In this document: one piece after another, positions 1 to 6,884 of the stretch
Layout: each line of letters begins with the position of its first letter
How positions within the stretch are numbered: position 1 is the stretch's first letter
Assembly (NCBI RefSeq): GCF_000242615.2
Contig: NZ_KI912268.1
Location: forward strand, 1,825,377 to 1,889,376
DNA length: 64,000 bases
Source: Holophaga foetida DSM 6591
GTDB taxonomy: Bacteria > Acidobacteriota > Holophagae > Holophagales > Holophagaceae
Direction of reading: 5' to 3'
Translations under genes and position numbers: made by a program
Notes under the pieces: model-generated
What the model saw: the letters and a program-made list of their open reading frames with translations, nothing else
Database searches by the model: none
What the model was told of the DNA's origin: nothing

Positions 1-8
1 AATCCGCG

Positions 9-1724
9 CTAAATAAAGACCAGACACCCCAGCAGGTAGAAGCTGATTTCGACGCTCGGCTCCCAGGCGGCCTTACCGGCGGTGAAGCGCTCGTGATAGA
101 GCCAAAGGTGCGCAAGGGGGAAGCCGCTGGCCAACACCAGCAGGCCCCGGGCGGCCCAGGGGTGGGATAGCAAGGCTCCGGGTCCATGCAGAAGAGCCGC
201 CAGCAAGGCGAGAGTCAGCACCGCCCCCAGCACCCCGGTGGCCGCGCGCTTCCCGAGCAGGATAGGCAGGGTCTCCTTGCCCATGATCTGATCGTTCTGC
301 ATGTCCCGGATGTTGTGGATGGTGGTTCGGGCGAAGGCCTGGGCCGCCACCAGCATGAGGCCAGCCCAGGCGGAACCATCCCAGGCCCAGCCGTGGTGCC
401 ACAGAGGCAGGGCCACGGCCACGAGGGCCAGGGCCAGGGCCACCAGCAGGTCCTTGGAGCCCGGGATGGAGCGCAGGCTCAGGTGGCGGGAGCCGATGTG
501 GATCCCCCGCTTGTAGGTCAATCCGAAGAGGGAGGCCACCAGCACGAGCAGGAGCGAACCGATTCCCATCTGGAGACTCAAGCCCAGGGCGGCGACCAGA
601 CTCAGGATACCCGCCCCCAGGATGATGCCCCGATTCCGTTCCAGGAAGCGGGCCCGGGCGGGCCCCTTACTGCCCACACCCATGGGGTCGAGGTAGGGGG
701 TGAGGAGGTACATGGCCCAGGTATAGCAGGCCGTCAGCACCGGGTACTGCCAGGCGAGGGGGCTGCCCATCCATCGATGAACTCCCAGGGTCATGAAGCC
801 CGCTCCGACGGCCATCACGGTGGGGGAGCCGAAGGCTGCCTTGAGGAAACGGGCCAGGGTGCCAGGCCCCTTCCCCAGAGCCTCCAGCACATCCACGACT
901 TCCTCCACCAGCCAGGTAGGCGTGGAGGCCCCCGCCAGGACACCCACGCTCTCCGACCCGGAAAAGACTGTCAGATCGAGATCAGAGGCGGTCTCCACAA
1001 ACTGCACCGGCTTCCCGAAGTGGCGGGCCAGCTCGGCCAGGTGCTTGGTGTTGGAGGAGTTCTTGCCCCCCACAACGATGACGTAATCCACCACCCGGGC
1101 CAGATCCTGGGCCTCGGCCTGACGGCGGGTGGTGTCCTGACAGATGGTGTTCTCGAAGAGAGCATCCCCGGCCCTCGAACGCAGGTATTCGGTAATCTCC
1201 GCGTAGTCCTTGGTCGTGAAGGTGGTCTGTGCCACCACCAACACCTTGGCCAGTTGCTCATCCGTGAGGGCGCGGGCCTCCTCCAGATTGGCCACGATGG
1301 CTGAGCCATGGGCGGCAAAGCTCTGGTGCGCCACACTCTCGGCATGCCCATGGCTCCCCAGGATCACGGTGAAGTAGCCCTTGGGACTCCATTTCCGGAT
1401 GCGGGCGTGGACTTTGGCCACCTCCGGGCAGGTGGCATTCACCAGGTGGATCTCCCCATCCTGCTGGCGCTTGCGCAGCCCCTGGAGTTCCTGCACGGGA
1501 ATGCCGTGAGCCCGGATGACCACGGTCCCGTCCAGGGCATCCTGGGGAGCATCCACCACACCCACGCCGCGCTTCTTCAGGAGGGCCAGCGCCTGGGGGT
1601 TGTGGATGAGGGGCCCCAGCGTTCGCACAGGCCCCTCCTGCCGGGAGGAGGCTTCCAGGACCGCATCCATGGCCCGTCGAACCCCCCAGCAGAAGCCAGC
1701 AGTCCTGGCGACCATCACCTTCAT
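9..1724 (-). CDS. ispH: IspH (HMBPP reductase) fused to a UbiA-like membrane domain
   Basis: The N-terminal ~290 residues are 4-hydroxy-3-methylbut-2-enyl diphosphate reductase, the last step of the MEP isoprenoid pathway. The three [4Fe-4S] cysteines are visible (C12 in GFCWGV, C99 in NATCPEV, C195 in ICQDTT), as is the catalytic-type Glu in GHAES. The C-terminal ~280 residues form a polytopic membrane domain like UbiA prenyltransferases, with a loop motif TYKRG..RSIPGSKD and a DxxxD motif (D474/D478 in NIRDMQNDQ). The first UbiA Asp motif appears degenerate (YLDPMGVGSKG), so prenyl transfer is uncertain. I chose the ATG at 1724, which has a G-rich ribosome site; a TTG five codons upstream is less likely. 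The IspH call is secure; the role of the fused domain is inferred. Confidence 0.9.
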   Translation of the reverse strand: MKVMVARTAGFCWGVRRAMDAVLEASSRQEGPVRTLGPLIHNPQALALLKKRGVGVVDAPQDALDGTVVIRAHGIPVQELQGLRKRQQDGEIHLVNATCPEVAKVHARIRKWSPKGYFTVILGSHGHAESVAHQSFAAHGSAIVANLEEARALTDEQLAKVLVVAQTTFTTKDYAEITEYLRSRAGDALFENTICQDTTRRQAEAQDLARVVDYVIVVGGKNSSNTKHLAELARHFGKPVQFVETASDLDLTVFSGSESVGVLAGASTPTWLVEEVVDVLEALGKGPGTLARFLKAAFGSPTVMAVGAGFMTLGVHRWMGSPLAWQYPVLTACYTWAMYLLTPYLDPMGVGSKGPARARFLERNRGIILGAGILSLVAALGLSLQMGIGSLLLVLVASLFGLTYKRGIHIGSRHLSLRSIPGSKDLLVALALALVAVALPLWHHGWAWDGSAWAGLMLVAAQAFARTTIHNIRDMQNDQIMGKETLPILLGKRAATGVLGAVLTLALLAALLHGPGALLSHPWAARGLLVLASGFPLAHLWLYHERFTAGKAAWEPSVEISFYLLGCLVFI

Positions 1725-1934
1725 GACACCCCCCGACAATCCCGACCAATCAAGTCAGACAATCAGCATACCGTTACGCATCTGGGATGAGGGGGATGGA
1801 TTTGCTCCCACCGTCAGCCCCGTCAGGAGCTTCAGGAGAATCTGTTGAAGCCTTTCTGCCGGTGCGAATTCTTCATGCAGAACAGCTTGGATCACAGGGG
1901 AAATGAGCCCACAGCAGCGCCTCAAGCCCTGCCC

Positions 1935-1990
1935 CCTTCCAAGCGATTCGTCCTCCCGGGCCGTACCGGGAGGACGAATCGCTTGGAAGG
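1935..1990. repeat. Perfect 25-bp inverted repeat (long hairpin)
   Basis: Positions 1935-1959 and 1966-1990 are exact reverse complements around a 6-base loop. The hairpin lies in the gap of about 335 bases between the divergent ispH fusion and the next gene, and otherwise I see no gene in that gap. No T-run follows on either side, so an ordinary intrinsic terminator is not obvious. A protein-binding palindrome, a processed RNA hairpin or a mobile palindromic unit are alternatives. Confidence 0.7.
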
Positions 1991-2059
1991 CTTGGGAATT
2001 GAGGTTATTCTGAAAATTCGGGCCCATTTTCGGCCCCGCAAAGGGAGTTCCAAATACAC

Positions 2060-2458
2060 ATGAGCAAGCGAACCCTTGGTAGTTTGGCGGACTTGGCCAA
2101 GATCATGGAGGAAGCCTCCAATCCCGAATCAGCCGTTCGGGAAGACCGCAAGGAAACAAAGCCCAAGGTGACCGCGGCCAAGAAACACGGATCCAGCCTC
2201 AAGGCACGGGTCGTGGATCCCAAGCGGAAGGCCTGGTACGACAAGCGTCTCCGCGAACAGGTCGCCCCCAAGCCCCTGGAAGAGGCTGCCGCGCCTGTCG
2301 CCGTGGAACCCCTCGTCGACCCCAGCCACACCAAGGCTGTGGCCACCAAGGCAACCGCGGGCCTGCTCCAGGTTCTGGCCAATGCCAACAAGCCCAAGAC
2401 CGAGACCAAGTCCCGCGCCGAGGCTTGGCGCCGCAAGCCGGGTGATCCCGTCTTCTGA
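2060..2458 (+). CDS. Small basic hypothetical protein
   Basis: This 132-residue protein is rich in Lys, Arg, Ala and Pro and has no membrane segment or signal peptide. The N-terminus (MSKRTLGSLADLAKIMEEA) looks helical. The middle is charged (KKHGSSLKARVVDPKRKAWYD) and the C-terminus ends in basic residues, which would fit a nucleic-acid- or ribosome-associated protein, but this is speculation. An AAGGGAG element lies about 12 bases before the ATG, which is rather far. I do not recognise the family. Codon use matches the high-GC neighbours, so the frame is probably real. Confidence 0.6.
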   Translation: MSKRTLGSLADLAKIMEEASNPESAVREDRKETKPKVTAAKKHGSSLKARVVDPKRKAWYDKRLREQVAPKPLEEAAAPVAVEPLVDPSHTKAVATKATAGLLQVLANANKPKTETKSRAEAWRRKPGDPVF

Positions 2459-2469
2459 TCTGAGTCCTG

Positions 2470-2545
2470 TGATCCGTGGGCACAGAGTGAAAGCTGTTCA
2501 GGCTTTTCCTCTGTGCCCTCTCTTCATTCGTCTCCGTATCCTCTG
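2470..2545. repeat. Low-complexity CTCTGTG-type intergenic sequence
   Basis: The gap between the small basic protein and the ferritin-like gene holds CTCTGTGCCCTCT, then CTCCGTATCCTCTGTGGTGG. This resembles the degenerate CTCTGTG/CACAGAG intergenic repeats scattered in many bacterial genomes. A similar CCACCACGAAGACTCC string follows the MATE gene near 62196. No gene is evident. Confidence 0.35.
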
Positions 2546-2588
2546 TGGTGGAGCTTCCAGGCTGGCGACAAGCCGATAGATCAGCCCA

Positions 2589-3062
2589 CTACTGCTGGGC
2601 CAGCAGCTCCCGGCTGAGGAGCTGGATATGGCCCATCTCCTCCCGGATGATGTCGTCAACACGCTTCCTGCCAAGGGCTTCCGGAACGAGGTCCTTCAAA
2701 CCCAGATAGAAGGCGATGGAATCCTTCTCCATCTGGATGGCGGTCTTCAGGATGGACGCCATGGAACGGAAGTCGACCGTCTGTTCGAAGAACACGCGGG
2801 TATCGGCCATGGCACGGAGATACCGCACAGCCTCATCATCCGGGTCGAAGACAGTGGGGGTGTTCTCTGCTTCATTCAAGCCTTTGCGAAGGTCCGCATA
2901 GGCGTTTTCGTGATCGTCCTCCATGGCGGCCAGCTGGGCCAGGAGGGCTTTTGATCGGGGATCCGAAACGCCCAACTCGGCCTCTCGGTAGAAGCTGGCC
3001 CCGTTCCGCTCGATCTGCTCCGCCATCTCGAAGATGTCGTCAGCGTTGAAGTCAAAGCTCAT
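2589..3062 (-). CDS. Ferritin-like/rubrerythrin-type diiron protein
   Basis: The 157-residue all-helical protein has two ExxH-type metal-binding halves: E..F near IERNGASFYREAE with MEDDHENAY, and MEKDSIAFY with REEMGHIQLL. That is the pattern of the rubrerythrin/ferritin-like diiron family, which handles peroxide or iron. There is no C-terminal rubredoxin domain. An upstream in-frame extension exists, but the ATG at 3062 with AGGA eight bases upstream gives the natural start (MSFDFNADDIFEMAEQIE). Cytoplasmic; probably part of oxidative-stress defence in an anaerobe. The exact activity cannot be told. Confidence 0.85.
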   Translation of the reverse strand: MSFDFNADDIFEMAEQIERNGASFYREAELGVSDPRSKALLAQLAAMEDDHENAYADLRKGLNEAENTPTVFDPDDEAVRYLRAMADTRVFFEQTVDFRSMASILKTAIQMEKDSIAFYLGLKDLVPEALGRKRVDDIIREEMGHIQLLSRELLAQQ

Positions 3063-3247
3063 GCTGGTGGTCCTTTCATGAAAGCGAGTGGGCCATGGGA
3101 AGGCTGTGAGTGTCCGTATCGGCAGGCACAGCCAAGGCTTGATGTCGGTAGGAACCCTCCCCATCGGATGCCAGGCCAGCATGAGGTGTGACTGCCAACG
3201 GTCTCGCTTCCGGCCGAAGTGATAGGGCAGTCCTCCTCGAAGCCCAT

Positions 3248-4348
3248 CTAACGGCCTCCGGCTTTCCACAGGGCGAACTCATAGGCTCCAAGGGCGGTGG
3301 CGCGGCTGGTACCCAGGCGGGTCCGGCCCACCCCGCTCCGCTTCGTGGCGTCCCACACCAGTGGGACCGTCCGACCGGGCACGGGGATGCTCTGGGGGCT
3401 GCCCTGGAGGAAGGCCTCCCGCTCGAGGGGGCGATCCAGGTCGTAGACGCGCTGGACGAGACGGGGCAGCTCCCTGCCGTCCTGCTTCCTGATGGTACCG
3501 TTCAGGACACCCATCAGGGTCGGCATGAAGAGGTCCGAAGCGGCGGACAGGCCGCCGCCGATGACCACCAGACCGTCCACAAGGGTGAGGGCGCAGGCGA
3601 TGGCCTCTCCGGCAACCTCACCCAGACTTTTCCATGCTTCCAGGGCCGCTTCCCGGTGGCCCCGCAGGCGTCCATGGGCGATGGCGGCGATGAGTCGTGG
3701 CTCCGGCGATTCATCAAAGGGGATGCCCGCGCACTCGGCATAGACACGGCGTACGGCCCGGATGCTGATGCCCTCCTCGGCGTAGCACTCGGGAATCCGT
3801 TTGTGGCGCATCAACCAGATCTCCGCCCCCCCGGAGTTGTCGCCCAGGAGGGGGCGCCCATCCACCACGATGCCCCCACCGAAGCCTGTCCCGAAGGTCA
3901 GTCCCAGAAGATGCCGGTAGCGCTTGGGGTTTCCTGCCGACTCCAGGTGTGCGTTGACTTCCGGCAGGAGGCCATGAACGGCCTCCCCCAGGGTGAAGAG
4001 ATCTGCGTCGTTGTTGATATGGACCGGCACACCGAAATGATCATGGAGGATGGGGCCAAGCGGCACGCCGCCCCGGAAAGCCGGCATGTTCCAGAGATCC
4101 CCGATGATCCCGGCGGGATAGTCCGCAGGTCCCGGAAAGCCGAAGCTGATGGCGTCACAGCCGTGGGCATCCTCTCGTAGCCTGGAAAACCCCGTGGTCA
4201 CGTCTTCCAGAAAGATCTCCAGATCCTCGCAGCGGCTCGGGATCGTGAAGGCCTCCCCCAGCACCTGCCCTCCCCGAAGGGCCTGGAAGGTGAGCGTGGT
4301 GCCCCCGGCATCGAGGGTGAGGACGGTGGGGGCAGGTCCGGGAGTCAT
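3248..4348 (-). CDS. ROK-family sugar kinase
   Basis: The 366-residue protein has the ASKHA/ROK layout: an N-terminal phosphate-binding motif LTLDAGGTTLTF, FGFPGPADYPAG, a catalytic Asp in NNDADLFTLGEA, and an adenosine-side glycine motif GTGFGGGIVVDG. No N-terminal helix-turn-helix is present, so it is an enzyme rather than a NagC-type repressor. The usual ROK zinc-binding CxCGxxGC cluster is missing (the region reads EEGISIRAVRR). It probably phosphorylates glucose, an N-acetyl-hexosamine or a related sugar; the substrate cannot be read from sequence. The neighbouring gene upstream on the same strand ends 19 bases before its start, so they may be cotranscribed. Confidence 0.85.
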   Translation of the reverse strand: MTPGPAPTVLTLDAGGTTLTFQALRGGQVLGEAFTIPSRCEDLEIFLEDVTTGFSRLREDAHGCDAISFGFPGPADYPAGIIGDLWNMPAFRGGVPLGPILHDHFGVPVHINNDADLFTLGEAVHGLLPEVNAHLESAGNPKRYRHLLGLTFGTGFGGGIVVDGRPLLGDNSGGAEIWLMRHKRIPECYAEEGISIRAVRRVYAECAGIPFDESPEPRLIAAIAHGRLRGHREAALEAWKSLGEVAGEAIACALTLVDGLVVIGGGLSAASDLFMPTLMGVLNGTIRKQDGRELPRLVQRVYDLDRPLEREAFLQGSPQSIPVPGRTVPLVWDATKRSGVGRTRLGTSRATALGAYEFALWKAGGR

Positions 4349-4367
4349 GGTGGAAGTGTAGTCCTGG

Positions 4368-4844
4368 TCAATTCCGGGTGGCCAGGAAAGCCAACCAGGC
4401 CTCCTTCAGCTTGCCTTCCCGCAGATCGAGCAGGTAGCTCCCCTCGGCCTCGGGCAGAGGCATCTGCCCCGCTGCCTCCAGGTTGCCCAGGGCATTCGCC
4501 ACCGGGACCACCTTCCAGAGCCAGTGCTTTGGATTGTAAGTGGATGCCGGGGTCCAGGACTTGTTCTCGTTCTCAACCCGGATCGTCACCAAAGGATCCA
4601 TGGGCGGGTCTATGGTGATGACCGCCCCCCCGCCATCGCGCATCCACCCCTCCTTCAGGGCGTCATTGAAGAAATGCTCCAGGGACACCCTGGGGACCGA
4701 CAATGCCCCGAACCCCGCGCGCCAGATGCCGAAACGAGTGGGTGGAGCCCAGTTCTGGATGATGAAGCGATCCAGGGTGTCGAGGCCCTTGCCGCGGGTG
4801 ATGGGGCCGTTCTCCACTTTCGAGTGAGCAGACTTCACGGTCAT
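4368..4844 (-). CDS. Hypothetical protein
   Basis: A 158-residue soluble protein with no signal peptide or membrane helix. It is rich in Trp and Pro, with aromatic stretches (FIIQNWAPPTRFGIWRAGFG, then NPKHWLWKVVPVANALG) and no catalytic motif I recognise. I chose ATG 4844 because GGGAG lies six bases upstream; an ATG eight codons earlier has no ribosome site. It reads in the same direction as the ROK kinase with a 19-base gap, suggesting one transcript. Function unknown. Confidence 0.6.
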   Translation of the reverse strand: MTVKSAHSKVENGPITRGKGLDTLDRFIIQNWAPPTRFGIWRAGFGALSVPRVSLEHFFNDALKEGWMRDGGGAVITIDPPMDPLVTIRVENENKSWTPASTYNPKHWLWKVVPVANALGNLEAAGQMPLPEAEGSYLLDLREGKLKEAWLAFLATRN

Positions 4845-5071
4845 ACCTGACTCCCAGAGCTTATGCATGGGGGGAATGTGGCTATCGAAGGGTTGGATCA
4901 GAGCCTAGCAGCAGGCGGCCTTTTCAAGGTGTCCAAATGCCTCCCGGAAGGGTCAGATAAGGCGATCACGGCTTGGCCGATCGGCGGGACGGTTTCTGCG
5001 GTGTCGAAATTCGTTATAAGGCTGGCTATACTTCGATTGCCGGGTTCCATCCGGTGACCAAGGACCTTGGC

Positions 5072-5875
5072 ATGGCCATCCCAGCATATCTCCCGATGAT
5101 CGAGTCGATTGCCAGTCCGGCTGATGAAGCCGTGCTCATCGAGGACATACGGATCTATACAAACTGGGTCCTGGTGAAGACGGGCAAGTGGTCCCTCTCC
5201 ACGTTATTCCGCGGCATGCCTGGATTTGATGAACACCCTGGCATGGGCACCTGGATGGGCGACTGGATCGGGAGACCGGCCAAGGCATCAGCCCTGGAGC
5301 TCCTCTCCAGCCGATTCATTCTCCACAGGGCCGTAGGGATGGCCTGCCTCAAGTCGCTCCTCCCGGTCCCCGAAGAGGTGATCCCCGGCAATGCCGCGGC
5401 CATGGTCGAGGCGGCTGCCGCCCAGGCACCCACCTGCTTCATCGGCTATTTCAAGGAAGCCGCTCATTGGCGTGAGATGGGCCGCCCGGTCAACATCGTG
5501 GAGCTCTTTCCGAGGCCAGGGGACATCCACTGGGATGATGCGGATGAAGTCCTCGGAAAGGCGCAGATCGTGGTCATGAGCGGCCTGACGGTGGTCAATG
5601 AGACCCTGGAATCGGTGATCCGCCGGACGCCCGCCGCCCAGGTCCGGATCATGATGGGGCCAACGGTGCCCCCAAGCCCCGTGATCTTCGAGTGCGGTCT
5701 CGACCTGCTCGGCGTGACCCTGGTCCGGGAGATGCCCCTGATGGCCCGGTACGCCGAACTGGGGGGGGGAAGCATCGCCTACTCGCCGACCGGGGCCCTG
5801 GATCGGGTCAATCTGGTCAGGGATCCTTCCGATCTCACCCGCAAACTTTCCTCCCTAGCCGGGGGACGATCATGA
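5072..5875 (+). CDS. DUF364-type putative heavy-metal chelation protein
   Basis: The 267-residue protein looks like the DUF4213/DUF364 family. The N-terminal half carries an enolase-like ASALELLSSRFILHRAVGMACLKSL segment. The C-terminal half has a Rossmann-like core (CFIGYFKEA, VVMSGLTVVNETLE, MGPTVPPSPVIFECGLDLLG). Members often sit near molybdenum or corrinoid enzyme genes, and here the next gene is xdhC, 10 bases downstream. I chose ATG 5072 (AAGGA eight bases upstream) because the 33 residues that could precede it do not look coding. Likely role: metal or cofactor delivery with XdhC; inferred from context. Confidence 0.75.
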   Translation: MAIPAYLPMIESIASPADEAVLIEDIRIYTNWVLVKTGKWSLSTLFRGMPGFDEHPGMGTWMGDWIGRPAKASALELLSSRFILHRAVGMACLKSLLPVPEEVIPGNAAAMVEAAAAQAPTCFIGYFKEAAHWREMGRPVNIVELFPRPGDIHWDDADEVLGKAQIVVMSGLTVVNETLESVIRRTPAAQVRIMMGPTVPPSPVIFECGLDLLGVTLVREMPLMARYAELGGGSIAYSPTGALDRVNLVRDPSDLTRKLSSLAGGRS

Positions 5876-5885
5876 GGACCTGACC

Positions 5886-6755
5886 ATGTGGCTTAAGTCT
5901 CTTTCCCAATGGCGCTCTGAGGGTGTCCCCTGTGCTCTGGTGACCATCATCGAGGCGCTCGGGTCCACCCCCCGGAAGGCCGGATCGAAAATGGCCGTCA
6001 GGCAGAACGGGGAAATCGCCGGTTCCGTCGGCGGGGGAGCCGTGGAGCGGATCTGCATCGAGCTGGCCAAGGAGGCGATGGCCCAGGAGGCCTGCATCAC
6101 CCGACGCTTCGAGTCCAAGGGGGACGGCGAGGACTGGATGCCTTCAGAAGGGGACAAGGCCCTTGGGGTTTGTGGCGGGGCGGTGACGGTGTTCATCGAG
6201 CCGGTTCTGGTCGAGCCGGAGGTCGTGATCTTCGGGGGAGGCCATGTCGGCCTGAGCCTCGCCAAATACTGCGAACTCCTGGAACTTCCCTACCGGGTGT
6301 ACGACGACCGGCCGGAATTCGTCGATCCCCAGCGCTTCCCGGGAGCCCAGTCTCTGATGTGCGGATCCTATGCCGATATCTCCTCGGTTTCCCTTTCGCC
6401 CAGGAGCTACTGCGTGATCATGACCCAGGGCCACGAACATGACGAAGAGGTCCTGGACCAGCTGCTGCTCAACCGGGAGATCCCCTACATCGGGATGATC
6501 GGGAGCCCGAGAAAGGCTTCGGTCCTGATCCGCAACATCCAGCAGAGGGGTGGAGTCATCGACCGCCGGGTGCACTGCCCCATCGGTTTGGGCCTCGGGA
6601 ACAACCTGCCCCGGGAGATCGGCCTCTCGATTGCGAGCGAGCTCATCCTGGTCATGCGCGGCGGCCACCCTGGACACCGGCGCCTGGACTGGAACACCGA
6701 GGCGGTGCGGAGCGGGGCATCTATCACGCCGCCAAGCACAGCGTCCTCGGACTGA
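5886..6755 (+). CDS. XdhC/CoxI-family molybdenum cofactor maturation protein
   Basis: The protein is 289 residues long. The N-terminal XdhC/CoxI domain has the signature GSTPRKAGSKMAV with GSVGGGAVE. The C-terminal Rossmann domain has the dinucleotide motif IFGGGHVGLSLA and IGMIGSPRKAS. XdhC proteins bind the molybdopterin cofactor and insert it, after sulfuration, into xanthine-dehydrogenase-type enzymes. No such hydroxylase is in this window. The last ~13 residues (ASITPPSTASSD) are encoded by a short-chain dehydrogenase scrap read out of frame, so the natural C-terminus may have been replaced at a recombination junction. Confidence 0.88.
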   Translation: MWLKSLSQWRSEGVPCALVTIIEALGSTPRKAGSKMAVRQNGEIAGSVGGGAVERICIELAKEAMAQEACITRRFESKGDGEDWMPSEGDKALGVCGGAVTVFIEPVLVEPEVVIFGGGHVGLSLAKYCELLELPYRVYDDRPEFVDPQRFPGAQSLMCGSYADISSVSLSPRSYCVIMTQGHEHDEEVLDQLLLNREIPYIGMIGSPRKASVLIRNIQQRGGVIDRRVHCPIGLGLGNNLPREIGLSIASELILVMRGGHPGHRRLDWNTEAVRSGASITPPSTASSD

Positions 6756-6778
6756 CCAAGAGCGTCGGCCTGGAAGGA
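6716..6778 (+). pseudogene. Short-chain dehydrogenase (SDR) fragment
   Basis: In the frame of position 6716 the DNA encodes GIYHAAKHSVLGLTKSVGLE. This is the catalytic YxxxK segment and following helix of a classical SDR oxidoreductase. Similarity stops at once on both sides; downstream residues (GMLKGVPIGPLFCTP) are not SDR-like. The scrap overlaps the final codons of xdhC in a different frame. It marks a deletion or recombination scar between xdhC and the pectinesterase gene. Confidence 0.65.
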
Positions 6779-6884
6779 ATGCTCAAGGGGGTGCCCATCG
6801 GTCCGCTTTTTTGCACCCCATGCACCCTCCGCGACCTCGGGCGGCCTCGTCACTTTCGAGCCCTGGACCTGAGCCGTGCCAAGG

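Noticed and set aside
186..1304. Long plus-strand open frame opposite the ispH fusion
   Set aside because: It is the antisense of a clear IspH gene and has Gly/Gln/His-rich composition without motifs.
4998..5032. TATACT at 5027-5032 as promoter of the DUF364-xdhC pair
   Set aside because: No acceptable -35 at 16-18 bp upstream, so not listed as a feature.
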